The notes beneath the pieces are model-generated. The model was not told where the DNA came from and did no database searches. It worked only from the letters and a program-made list of their open reading frames with translations. DNA of 64,000 nucleotides, taken from positions 248,001 through 312,000 of the forward strand of contig NZ_CP049863.1 in assembly GCF_011299575.1 (NCBI RefSeq). The letters run 5' to 3'. Position 1 is the first letter of the stretch. Each line of letters opens with the position of its first letter. The translations under genes were made by a program, and so were the position numbers. Positions 9,079 through 16,761 of this stretch are shown here, piece by piece. Origin of the DNA: Leucobacter viscericola (GTDB taxonomy: Bacteria > Actinomycetota > Actinomycetes > Actinomycetales > Microbacteriaceae).

Positions 9079-11217
9079 ATGACCGACTACACCAAGATCG
9101 ATTTTGCGCCGCTGCTCGCGGCATCTGCCGACGAGGTTGTCACCGAGTCGTTCGTGCGCGATGTTGCGCTGCCATCGGGTGGCACTCTCGCACTCATCAC
9201 CCTCGACAACGGGCGCGACTACACTCGCCCCAACACGCTCGGCCCGCGCACGCTTGACGCGCTGGGCAAGGTGCTGGACGAGCAGAAGGCTCGCGCTGCT
9301 GCGGGCGAGATTAAGGCCGTTGCCGTCACCGGCAAGCAGTTCATCTTTGCTGCCGGTGCTGACCTCTCGAAGGTTTCGACGCTCGCCACCCCCGCGAACG
9401 CGCGCCTCATGGCGCAGTTCGGGCACCACATCCTGGGCAAGTTCAGCTCGCTCGGTGTGCCGTCCTTTGCCTTCGTGAATGGCCTCGCGCTCGGCGGTGC
9501 GATGGAGATTGCCCTGAACTGCGACTACCGCACGCTCGACTCATCGACCGCGGCGCTCGCGTTCCCCGAGGTGTTCCTCGGGATCATCCCGGGCTGGGGT
9601 GGCGCAACGATTGTTCCGAACCTCATCGGCATCGAAAAGGCGCTCGAGATTATCGTCTCGAACCCGCTGAAGAACAACCGCATGCTGAAGCCCGCACAGG
9701 CACTGGAAATGGGGCTGTTCGACACCATGTTTGGTGCCGCGAGCTTCTTGGAGCGTTCCGTGGTCTGGGCCGACGGAGTGCTGACGGGTGCAACCAAGGT
9801 TGAGCGCCCCAATGAGCCGGGCAAGCTTGAGCGCCTTACCAAGTGGCCCGCCGCGATTAAGATCGCGCGCGACACGCTCAAGGCGCGTATTGGCACGGCC
9901 GCAAAGTCGCCCTATGTTGCGCTTGACCTGCTGAACGCGGCAAAAGATAACGACCGCGTGCGCGGGTTTGAGCGCGAAGACGATGCGCTCACTGAGCTCA
10001 TCTCGGGTGATCAGTTCGCCGCCTCGATCTACGCCTTCGATCTCGTGCAGAAGCGTGCAAAGCGCCCGGCGGGTGCTCCCGACCGTTCACTCGCGCAGCC
10101 CGTGAAAAAGGTCGGCGTCATTGGTGCAGGCCTCATGGCGAGCCAGTTTGCGTTGCTCTTCGCTCGCAAACTGCGGGTTCCAGTGCTCATTACCGACCTC
10201 GACCAGTCGCGCGTCGACAAGGGCCTCGACTACATTCGCGGTGAGGTCGACAAGATGCAGGAGAAGGGGCGCCTGTCGCGCGACGACGCAAACCAGATCA
10301 AGGCGCTCGTGAGTGGAACCACCGACAAGAAGCTCTACGCCGACTGTGACTGGGTCATCGAGGCTGTCTTTGAAGAACTGGGTGTCAAGCAGCAGGTCTT
10401 TGCCGAGATCGAGCCGATCATCTCGGAGACCGCTGTTCTCGCCACCAACACCTCGTCGCTCTCGGTCGAAGAGATCGGCGCGAACCTGAAGAACCCGGAG
10501 CGTCTCGTTGGCTTCCACTTCTTCAACCCGGTCGCGGTGATGCCGCTGATCGAGGTCGTGAAGGTCGACACCACGAGCGACGAGACACTCGCCACGGCCA
10601 TGACGGTTGCAAAGAAGCTCGGCAAGAGCGCTGTGATTACGGCGGATCGCCCCGGCTTCGTTGTGAACCGTCTGCTCGCAAAGGTGATGGGTGAGGCAGC
10701 CCGTGCACTCGACGAGGGCACACCAATGCCCGTTGTTGAGCGGGCGCTCGCACCGATCGGTTTGCCGATGGGGCCGTTTGAGCTCATCGACCTGGTCGGT
10801 TGGAAGGTTGCCGCACACGTGCAAGACACGATGGTGGCCGCGTTCCCCGAGCGCTTCTACGCTTCGCCAAATCTGCACGCTCTTGCGGAGGTCACCGAGC
10901 CTCTCGCGAAGACGAAGCTCGGCAAGGTTGAAGACCTGTCGAAGGCCGGCAAAAAAGCCGTCAAGCTGGGCAAGACCGCGGTTTCTGAAGAAGAGATTCT
11001 GCGCCGGGTCGAAGACGAGCTTGCTGGCGAGATCAAGATCATGCTCGACGAGGGTGTGGTCGCAGCGGCTGAGGACATCGACCTCTGCCTGATCCTGGGT
11101 GCGGGCTGGCCGTTCCAGGCCGGCGGTGCGACACCCTATCTCGATCGGGTTGGGGCGAGCGAACGGGTCTTCGGAGCCGCTTTCCACGACCCAAGGATTG
11201 CGGGCCGCAGCGAGTAG
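9079..11217 (+). CDS. fadB: Fatty acid oxidation alpha subunit: enoyl-CoA hydratase / 3-hydroxyacyl-CoA dehydrogenase
   Basis: 712 residues. The N-terminal crotonase domain (about 1-290) has VNGLALGGAMEIALNCDYR and FPEVFLGIIPGWGGA, with the two glutamates expected for hydration. A 3-hydroxyacyl-CoA dehydrogenase NAD-binding domain starts near residue 345 (VGVIGAGLMASQFALLFA), followed by NTSSLSVEEIG, FHFFNPVAVMPLIEVV and the C-terminal DRPGFVVNRLLAK helical domain. The fourth position of the usual GAGxMG motif is Ala here rather than Gly. It converts enoyl-CoA to 3-ketoacyl-CoA for the adjacent thiolase. Confidence 0.95.
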   Translation: MTDYTKIDFAPLLAASADEVVTESFVRDVALPSGGTLALITLDNGRDYTRPNTLGPRTLDALGKVLDEQKARAAAGEIKAVAVTGKQFIFAAGADLSKVSTLATPANARLMAQFGHHILGKFSSLGVPSFAFVNGLALGGAMEIALNCDYRTLDSSTAALAFPEVFLGIIPGWGGATIVPNLIGIEKALEIIVSNPLKNNRMLKPAQALEMGLFDTMFGAASFLERSVVWADGVLTGATKVERPNEPGKLERLTKWPAAIKIARDTLKARIGTAAKSPYVALDLLNAAKDNDRVRGFEREDDALTELISGDQFAASIYAFDLVQKRAKRPAGAPDRSLAQPVKKVGVIGAGLMASQFALLFARKLRVPVLITDLDQSRVDKGLDYIRGEVDKMQEKGRLSRDDANQIKALVSGTTDKKLYADCDWVIEAVFEELGVKQQVFAEIEPIISETAVLATNTSSLSVEEIGANLKNPERLVGFHFFNPVAVMPLIEVVKVDTTSDETLATAMTVAKKLGKSAVITADRPGFVVNRLLAKVMGEAARALDEGTPMPVVERALAPIGLPMGPFELIDLVGWKVAAHVQDTMVAAFPERFYASPNLHALAEVTEPLAKTKLGKVEDLSKAGKKAVKLGKTAVSEEEILRRVEDELAGEIKIMLDEGVVAAAEDIDLCLILGAGWPFQAGGATPYLDRVGASERVFGAAFHDPRIAGRSE

Positions 11218-11237
11218 CTGCTCCCTACCGCCCAACA

Positions 11238-11305
11238 CCGAGCCTGCGTTTCAGCGCCGAGCCTGCGTCCTCTGACCGCAGTCTCAGCACTGAAACGCAG
11301 GCTCG
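11238..11305. terminator. Palindromic intergenic element / putative bidirectional terminator (copy 1)
   Basis: A perfect 16 bp inverted repeat (11239-11254 with 11290-11305; arm CGAGCCTGCGTTTCAG) lies between the convergent fadB and pentapeptide genes. The loop holds a second direct copy of CCGAGCCTGCG at 11257-11267. No U tract follows, so a terminator role is inferred from position. A similar arrangement occurs at 27933-28001. Confidence 0.5.
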
Positions 11306-11329
11306 ATGCGTTGAGGGGCGAATCTGAGT

Positions 11330-11992
11330 CTAATCCTCGACGAGAATGCCGAGGTGCTCAGCGAAGACGCGGGTGAGCGACGCCGCCTGCGAAGAACTGA
11401 GAGTTGCCCCGCGCAGCGACGCGGCATCGCTGAGGGTGCCGATTTCAAGGCCGCGCAGGTCGACGTGCTCAAGTTTGGCCCCGGAAAGATGGATCACATC
11501 AGCCCGGCAGTTCTCGAACGAAACGCGCTTGAGACGGGCATCGACGAGATCGAGCTCGCTGATCACGCAGTCTCGAAAGACCACGTTCGAAAGGTCACTC
11601 GCGCGAAGATTCACCCAGCCGAGCTTGCAGTGTGCAAAGAGCGCCTGCTGCAGCACGGCATCGTACATTTCAGCCGCACCGAGGCGCGAGTGTGTAATCT
11701 CGACCTCTCGCAGTTGCACACGCGGTGCCGGAAACACGGGCGCGTTCAGTTGCTCGACGCGTGTCTCAAGCAGACGTGCCCCTCGCAGCGAAGAGTTGTT
11801 AGCGGATAGCCCGATTAGCTCGCACTCTGAAAACGTGACCCCCGAGAGATCCCGCTCCGAGACATCTGCATCCGCAAACCGGGTGAGTTCGTAACTGCCA
11901 CGTATGGTCAGTAGCTCGGGATCCCCCGCCTCCAGCTCTGGCAGAAAGAGCGGGGAAAGCGTTGGGAAATCGGTCTTGCGTGACCTGGCCAC
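11330..11992 (-). CDS. Pentapeptide-repeat protein
   Basis: About 220 residues. From roughly residue 45 onward the sequence follows the A(D/N)LxX pentapeptide pattern, for example DLSGVTFSECELIGL, SSLRGARLLETRV, ASDLSNVVFRDCVI and AKLEHVDLRGLEI. These repeats form a right-handed quadrilateral beta-helix; some relatives mimic DNA and protect gyrase, but most are of unknown function. The GTG start at 11992 lies 4 nt after the dxs stop, with GGAG just upstream; a longer frame into dxs is rejected. It is probably co-transcribed with dxs. Confidence 0.82.
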   Translation of the reverse strand: MARSRKTDFPTLSPLFLPELEAGDPELLTIRGSYELTRFADADVSERDLSGVTFSECELIGLSANNSSLRGARLLETRVEQLNAPVFPAPRVQLREVEITHSRLGAAEMYDAVLQQALFAHCKLGWVNLRASDLSNVVFRDCVISELDLVDARLKRVSFENCRADVIHLSGAKLEHVDLRGLEIGTLSDAASLRGATLSSSQAASLTRVFAEHLGILVED

Positions 11993-11996
11993 AGGT

Positions 11997-13910
11997 TTAC
12001 TCCGGCCGCGCGATCGGGATCCGCGTGCCGCGCACCTGCTCAATCACGTCGGCGGCGATCTGCTCCGCCGTCAGACCGGCGTCGAGGAGAAGTTCTTCGC
12101 GAGTTGCGTGCTCCAGGAACTCGTCGGGAGTGCCAAGCTCGCTGACGGCGGTATCGACTCCAGCGTCGCGCATGGCCTGGCGGATGCGTGTGCCAACTCC
12201 CCCGACCCGAATGCCGTCTTCGATGCTGATGAGCAGTCGGTGATCCCGAGCGATCTCTACGACCGAGGTTGCAACGGGAACCACCCAGCGAGGATCAATA
12301 ACCGTTGAGGTGATCCCCTGCTCCGCAAGAATATCCGCGGCATCAAGGGCGACGCGCGACATCGGACCAACGGCAACAAACAGCACATCTGCGGTACCGC
12401 CGGCCTTCGCGCCCTCACGAAGAACGTCTACGCCGTCTTCTGTGCGGCGCAGCGCTGGGATCTCCGGGCCGATGGAGCCCTTCGGGTACCGAAGTACGGT
12501 GGGGCCATCGTTGATCTGTGTGGCCTCAGCGAGCAGCTCTCGAAGGGTCGGCTCGTCGCGGGGCGCAGAGATTCGGATTCCCGGCACAACCTGCAGGGTG
12601 GCGAGATCCCAGACACCATTGTGGCTCGCGCCGTCGGGGCCCGTGATGCCTGACCGGTCGAGCACAAAGGTGACACCCGCCCGATGCAGCGCCACATCCA
12701 TGAGGAGCTGGTCGAAGGCGCGGTTCATGAAGGTCGCGTACATGGCGACGACCGGGTGCAGCCCGCCGTAAGCAAGGCCGGCAGCGCTCGTGACCGCGTG
12801 CTGCTCGGCAATGCCGACGTCGTAGACGCGCTCCGGGAATCGCTTGGCCATGGCGTCGAGGCCGGTCGGGGCAAGCATGGCGGCCGTAATCGCGACGATA
12901 CGCTCGTCTTCTTCGGCGAGTTCGACGATGCGTTCGCTAAACACCGAGGTCCAGCTCGGCCCCGAAGAGTGCTTGACCGGCACGCCGCTGTCGGGATCAA
13001 TCTGCCCAATCGCGTGGAACTGATCGGCCTCGTCGTTCTCTGCCAGCGCGTACCCGCGACCCTTTTCGGTAATCACGTGCACGAGCGCCGGGCGACCGTA
13101 GTCTTTTGCCTGGTGCATCGCCAGCTCGAGTGCTTCAAGATCGTGGCCGTCAACGGGACCCACGTACTTGATGTCGAGATTGGCGTAAAGATCCTGGTTG
13201 CCGGAGGCGCGGCTCACAAAGCCGCGCATCGCGCCGCGAGTGGCGCGATAGACAATACGACCGGGGCTGCCGAAGCGGCCGAAGAGGCGCTCGCTCCCCT
13301 CCTGCAGATCGCGGTAACCGCCCGTGACCCGCACGGAGTTCAAGAAACGCGCCATGCCGCCGATGGTGGGAGCGTAAGAACGGCCATTGTCATTCATGAT
13401 GATGACGAGATTGCGGTCGTTGTCGTCGGTGATGTTGTTGAGGGCTTCCCAGGTCATGCCGCCCGTGAGGGCACCATCGCCGACCACCGCGACCACGTGG
13501 CGATCCTGCTGGCCCGTGCGCGAAAAGGCGCGGGAGATGCCGTCGGCCCAGCTCAGGGAGCTTGAGGCGTGTGAGCTCTCAACGATGTCGTGCTCAGACT
13601 CGGCGCGCTGCGGGTAGCCGGCTAGCCCTCCGCGCTGGCGCAGGCCCGAAAAGTCGCGCCGCCCGGTGAGGATCTTGTGTACGTAGCTCTGGTGCCCGGT
13701 ATCAAAGACGATGGGATCACGAGGCGACTCGAACACGCGGTGCATGGCGATGGTCAGCTCAACGACACCCAGGTTGGGGCCCAGGTGGCCGCCGGTCTTC
13801 GCAACCTCGGCGATAAGAAACTCGCGGATCTCGGCTGCGAGGGCGCGACACTCTTCGGGGCTCAAACCGTCGAGGTCACGAGGTCCCTCAATTCGCTCCA
13901 GGATCGACAC
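11997..13910 (-). CDS. dxs: 1-deoxy-D-xylulose-5-phosphate synthase
   Basis: 637 residues, full length. It condenses pyruvate and glyceraldehyde-3-phosphate, with thiamine diphosphate, in the first step of the MEP isoprenoid pathway. Visible signatures: FDTGHQSYVHKILTGR near the N-terminus, the ThDP-binding VVGDGALTGGMTWEALNN, the transketolase pyrimidine domain with YDVGIAEQHAVTSAAGLA, and DRSGITGPDGASHNGVWD. The start at 13910 (GTG, MSILERIEGPRDLDGL) fits the family. A pentapeptide-repeat gene follows 4 nt downstream. Confidence 0.97.
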   Translation of the reverse strand: MSILERIEGPRDLDGLSPEECRALAAEIREFLIAEVAKTGGHLGPNLGVVELTIAMHRVFESPRDPIVFDTGHQSYVHKILTGRRDFSGLRQRGGLAGYPQRAESEHDIVESSHASSSLSWADGISRAFSRTGQQDRHVVAVVGDGALTGGMTWEALNNITDDNDRNLVIIMNDNGRSYAPTIGGMARFLNSVRVTGGYRDLQEGSERLFGRFGSPGRIVYRATRGAMRGFVSRASGNQDLYANLDIKYVGPVDGHDLEALELAMHQAKDYGRPALVHVITEKGRGYALAENDEADQFHAIGQIDPDSGVPVKHSSGPSWTSVFSERIVELAEEDERIVAITAAMLAPTGLDAMAKRFPERVYDVGIAEQHAVTSAAGLAYGGLHPVVAMYATFMNRAFDQLLMDVALHRAGVTFVLDRSGITGPDGASHNGVWDLATLQVVPGIRISAPRDEPTLRELLAEATQINDGPTVLRYPKGSIGPEIPALRRTEDGVDVLREGAKAGGTADVLFVAVGPMSRVALDAADILAEQGITSTVIDPRWVVPVATSVVEIARDHRLLISIEDGIRVGGVGTRIRQAMRDAGVDTAVSELGTPDEFLEHATREELLLDAGLTAEQIAADVIEQVRGTRIPIARPE

Positions 13911-14022
13911 CCGTTACCATTCCTTCCCCATCCCCTGCAGTGGCAGAGGACACCCCACAATCTTAGCCCCGGGCACTGGACGAACCTGCATTGGCGAGAT
14001 TTCGCCAAGATCTCCCAGTGCC

Positions 14023-14505
14023 TCAAATATCTACGATGTGCAGCCGTTGGGTGTAACCCCAGCTCAGCTGACGGGGGAAGTTCGCAGGATCCGTGAGTTC
14101 CTCCGCTTTGGCAACTACATGACCCTGTTCAAACGACACCGGGTATTCCGCTTGATCAAAGATGCGACGCGCGGCCGCCAGGCTTGCTTCATAACTATTC
14201 GCGTCGCAGCGGTAGGCAAGGGTTACGATGTCGTACTGGTCGGTGGGGTGGGTGCATAAGTCGAGTGCGACAAGGCTTTCTGCAGAAGCGCTCTTGCATA
14301 GATAGACGTCACCCGTACCAGCGTCGCCAGGGTCGCCAAAGTGCTCTCGCGCAAAAGTGTTGACGTCCCAATCAAGCCCGAGAGCCTTGCAGAGCTTTGC
14401 GAGTTCGGGTTGGGCACCGAGAAGCCGGTCCTCATCGTGGCTCCAAAGAGCCAGATCAGACAGCGAGACGCGCATGATTGTCCACGACGGGTAAAAGGTA
14501 CGCAC
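14023..14505 (-). CDS. Hypothetical protein, possibly 3' part of a frameshifted gene
   Basis: 160 residues, not recognised. The sequence has no signal peptide or membrane segment; it is moderately acidic, with an ALWSHDEDRLLGAQPELAKL stretch and a Trp-containing C-terminus. The start may be GTG 14505 (GATACT lies 6 nt upstream) or ATG 14475; neither has a clear ribosome-binding site. A second open minus frame immediately upstream (from about 14663) reads like protein for about 55 codons (IYDGPTAGALQRPLEHALA) and then changes frame near 14495-14510, so an ancestral gene of about 210 codons may have been broken. It sits at the edge of an AT-richer patch, suggesting acquired DNA. Confidence 0.45.
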   Translation of the reverse strand: MRTFYPSWTIMRVSLSDLALWSHDEDRLLGAQPELAKLCKALGLDWDVNTFAREHFGDPGDAGTGDVYLCKSASAESLVALDLCTHPTDQYDIVTLAYRCDANSYEASLAAARRIFDQAEYPVSFEQGHVVAKAEELTDPANFPRQLSWGYTQRLHIVDI

Positions 14506-15171
14506 GAAGCAAGTATCGATCGCAGGTCAGTAAAACTCAACGACTGCGACGGCAAGCCTTCAATCAATTGGAACTCTCTCGCAAGGGCGTGCTCGAGTGG
14601 TCGTTGAAGAGCCCCTGCGGTGGGCCCGTCGTAAATTGACAGTCCTGTGGCATTTTTGGTCACGAGTCTCGAACTTGTTGCGGACGTGTTGAAGGATGAT
14701 TCCTAACGGGTCGGTGTGGGTTTTAACTCCGACAGATTTGACGTTCGCCTGCTAGTGACGGAAGGGACTGGCCCGGAAAAACAACGCGAAACCATGTATT
14801 TAGTTTGGCGGTGCATTGACGCGCGCACTAAGAAAACTATTTATCACTCGTCATGTATCAACGAGCAATGCAGAACGACGAATGTAAGGTTGTGCTTAAA
14901 GCATATTTTTGACTCGGTAGGGGCTTGTAGGACTCACTTGGATGTGAATAGGCTTCCCGCTAAGCAGTCGAACTCATCGACTGCCGACTTTTGTTGGTCT
15001 AATGATCGTCGTTGGTGGATTTTTGGGGAGAGATCCAATGGTGCATCGATTTTGCAGTAGGCCTATGACGGCCATCCTGCTTGGTACCGCCGCCACCAAG
15101 TCCGCTGTATCTGGTGATTGTTGAGCGGCAGGGTCGCAATTTGGCAATTTTTAGCAGTTAGGTCTACTACA
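14506..15171. other. AT-richer region with no confident gene
   Basis: About 660 bp of markedly lower GC than the flanks. It holds the frame fragment upstream of the 14023-14505 gene, a plus-strand open frame at 14716-15060 with no ribosome-binding site and no recognisable product, and an 8 bp perfect hairpin (GCAGTCGA, 14964-14971 with 14977-14984). It may be decayed foreign DNA or a long untranslated region before the surface protein gene. I cannot assign a function. Confidence 0.45.
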
Positions 15172-16638
15172 GTGCAAAAACCACAGAGGTCGTCCCCGCG
15201 GCGACTGATCGCAATAGTTGTTACCTCGCTCGTGGCCGTGTCTGGAGTTAGCGTTGGCTCGGCGGCAGCGATGGCCACTGAGGGCTCTCCTTACGCGTCC
15301 ACAGCAAGTGCGGGAACGCCCGACCCTACGCCCAATAAACAGGCGTTACCGATCCTCGATGTTACGGTCAACTTCGATCTCGCGGGTGGTACAGGATCGT
15401 TCCCTGCGCGGACGCTGACCCTCGGAGCTCTTCTCGGCGCCCCTTCGACGGTACCTACTCGTGAGGGGTATACGTTTAAGGGCTGGGTCGGTCTCGGCGG
15501 ATTGCTCTATGACTTCGGCCTTCCAGTTCTCGCAGACATCACTCTCGTTGCTGAGTGGGAAAAGAACCCCGTGCCCGTCGTCAATCACACGGTGACCTTC
15601 GATCTTGCGGGTGGTACAGGATCGTTCCCGGCGCAGACCGTGGCAGCTGGAGCTGTCATCAGTGCTCCGGCGGCGGTACCCACTCGCGCGGGGTATACGT
15701 TTAAGGCTTGGGTCGGCGTCGGTGGGTTGCTCTACAACTTCGGACTCCCAATCATTGCCGACATAACGATCGTTGCTGAGTGGACAAAGGACCCAGTGCC
15801 CGTCGTCAATCACACGGTGACCTTCGATCTTGCGGGTGGTACAGGATCGTTCCCGGCGCAGACCGTTGCCAATGGTGCGGTCATCAGTGCCCCAAAGTCC
15901 AAACCCGCTCGTAGTGGATACACGTTTACGACTTGGGTGAACGGTGGTGGGACGGCTTACGACTTCACGAAGCCGATTACCGCAAACACCACCATCTACG
16001 CGGGATGGAAGAAGACCGCGGTTGACGGTAAGTGCACTGTGGCTCGCAAGACCCCGGTGTTTGCCGATACTCCGGTGAGCCACAAGTTCTACAAGGAGAT
16101 CGACTGGATGGCGTGCATGAAGTACTCCACCGGCTGGCGCCAGCCGTCGGGAAAGCCCTTGTACAAGCCGGCCGACAACCTGGAGCGTCAAGCGATGGCC
16201 GCGTTCATCTACCGCATGGAAGCCCCGAAGAACTACCAGGCACCTGCGGTGTCTCCATTTGCCGATGTGAAGCCCGGGGATTCCTTCTACAAGGAGATCG
16301 CGTGGATGTACGAGTCGAAGCTATCGACCGGGTACCGGGAAGCTGGCGGGAAGCCGACGTTCCGTCCGCACGATTCGCTGTCGCGTGAGGCGATGGCGGC
16401 GTTCATTTACCGCCTCGAAGCGCCGAAGAACTACACGGCACCGAAGGTGTCGCCGATGGCTGATATGAAGCCAGGGATGTCGTTCTACAAGGAGATCTCG
16501 TGGATGTACAGCGAGAAGCTTTCAACCGGTAACAAGGTGGGCAACACCAAGGAATACTGGCCGAAGGACGACCTGTCGCGTCAGGCGATGGCCGCGTTCA
16601 TCTACCGGCTAGTGCTGGACTATCGCCCCAGTAAGTAG
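15172..16638 (+). CDS. Secreted surface protein: InlB-type B repeats plus S-layer-homology-like repeats
   Basis: 488 residues from the chosen GTG start. A basic N-terminus (QKPQRSSPRR) precedes a hydrophobic signal (LIAIVVTSLVAVSGVSVGS) with a likely AAA-type cleavage site. Three repeats of about 75 residues follow (near residues 62-290), each reading VTFDLAGGTGSFPAxT...GYTFxxWV...ADITIVAEW, the Listeria-Bacteroides (Flg_new) repeat pattern. The C-terminal half has three S-layer-homology-like modules (FADVKPGDSFYKEIAWMYES; LSREAMAAFIYRLEAPKNY). It is likely exported and bound to the cell wall; adhesion is a family-level inference. No LPXTG motif is seen. The longer TTG-initiated frame from 15118 is rejected because it would put residues before the signal peptide. 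A strong terminator follows. Confidence 0.8.
   Translation: MQKPQRSSPRRLIAIVVTSLVAVSGVSVGSAAAMATEGSPYASTASAGTPDPTPNKQALPILDVTVNFDLAGGTGSFPARTLTLGALLGAPSTVPTREGYTFKGWVGLGGLLYDFGLPVLADITLVAEWEKNPVPVVNHTVTFDLAGGTGSFPAQTVAAGAVISAPAAVPTRAGYTFKAWVGVGGLLYNFGLPIIADITIVAEWTKDPVPVVNHTVTFDLAGGTGSFPAQTVANGAVISAPKSKPARSGYTFTTWVNGGGTAYDFTKPITANTTIYAGWKKTAVDGKCTVARKTPVFADTPVSHKFYKEIDWMACMKYSTGWRQPSGKPLYKPADNLERQAMAAFIYRMEAPKNYQAPAVSPFADVKPGDSFYKEIAWMYESKLSTGYREAGGKPTFRPHDSLSREAMAAFIYRLEAPKNYTAPKVSPMADMKPGMSFYKEISWMYSEKLSTGNKVGNTKEYWPKDDLSRQAMAAFIYRLVLDYRPSK
15571..15866 (+). repeat. Near-identical tandem coding repeats in the surface protein gene
   Basis: A 71 bp segment at 15571-15641 recurs identically at 15796-15866, exactly 225 bp (75 codons) later, inside B repeats 2 and 3. 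The first repeat (from about 15355) is more divergent. Identity at the DNA level points to recent duplication or gene conversion, so repeat number could vary between strains. Confidence 0.85.
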
Positions 16639-16681
16639 GTATCGTCTCGAACTGAGGTGCTAATGAGCCCCACGCGAGACG

Positions 16682-16718
16682 AAGTTCGCCCACACGGCAC
16701 TGCCGTGTGGGCGAACTT
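16682..16718 (+). terminator. Rho-independent-type terminator after the surface protein gene
   Basis: Perfect 18 bp arms, AAGTTCGCCCACACGGCA at 16682-16699 and its complement at 16701-16718, followed by TATTTG. The hairpin can end the surface protein transcript. On the minus strand no T run follows, so it is less convincing for acnA. Confidence 0.85.
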
Positions 16719-16761
16719 TATTTGTGTGGCAATGCCTGGGTAGACATTGCCGTTTGGTTAT

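Noticed and set aside
10087-11238. 383-residue open frame antisense to fadB
   Set aside because: Antisense shadow of a well-supported gene.
12684-13565. 293-residue open frame antisense to dxs
   Set aside because: Shadow of dxs codon bias; no domain or start signal.
14716-15060. 114-residue plus-strand frame in the AT-richer patch
   Set aside because: No ribosome-binding site, no promoter hexamer at the right distance and no recognisable features.
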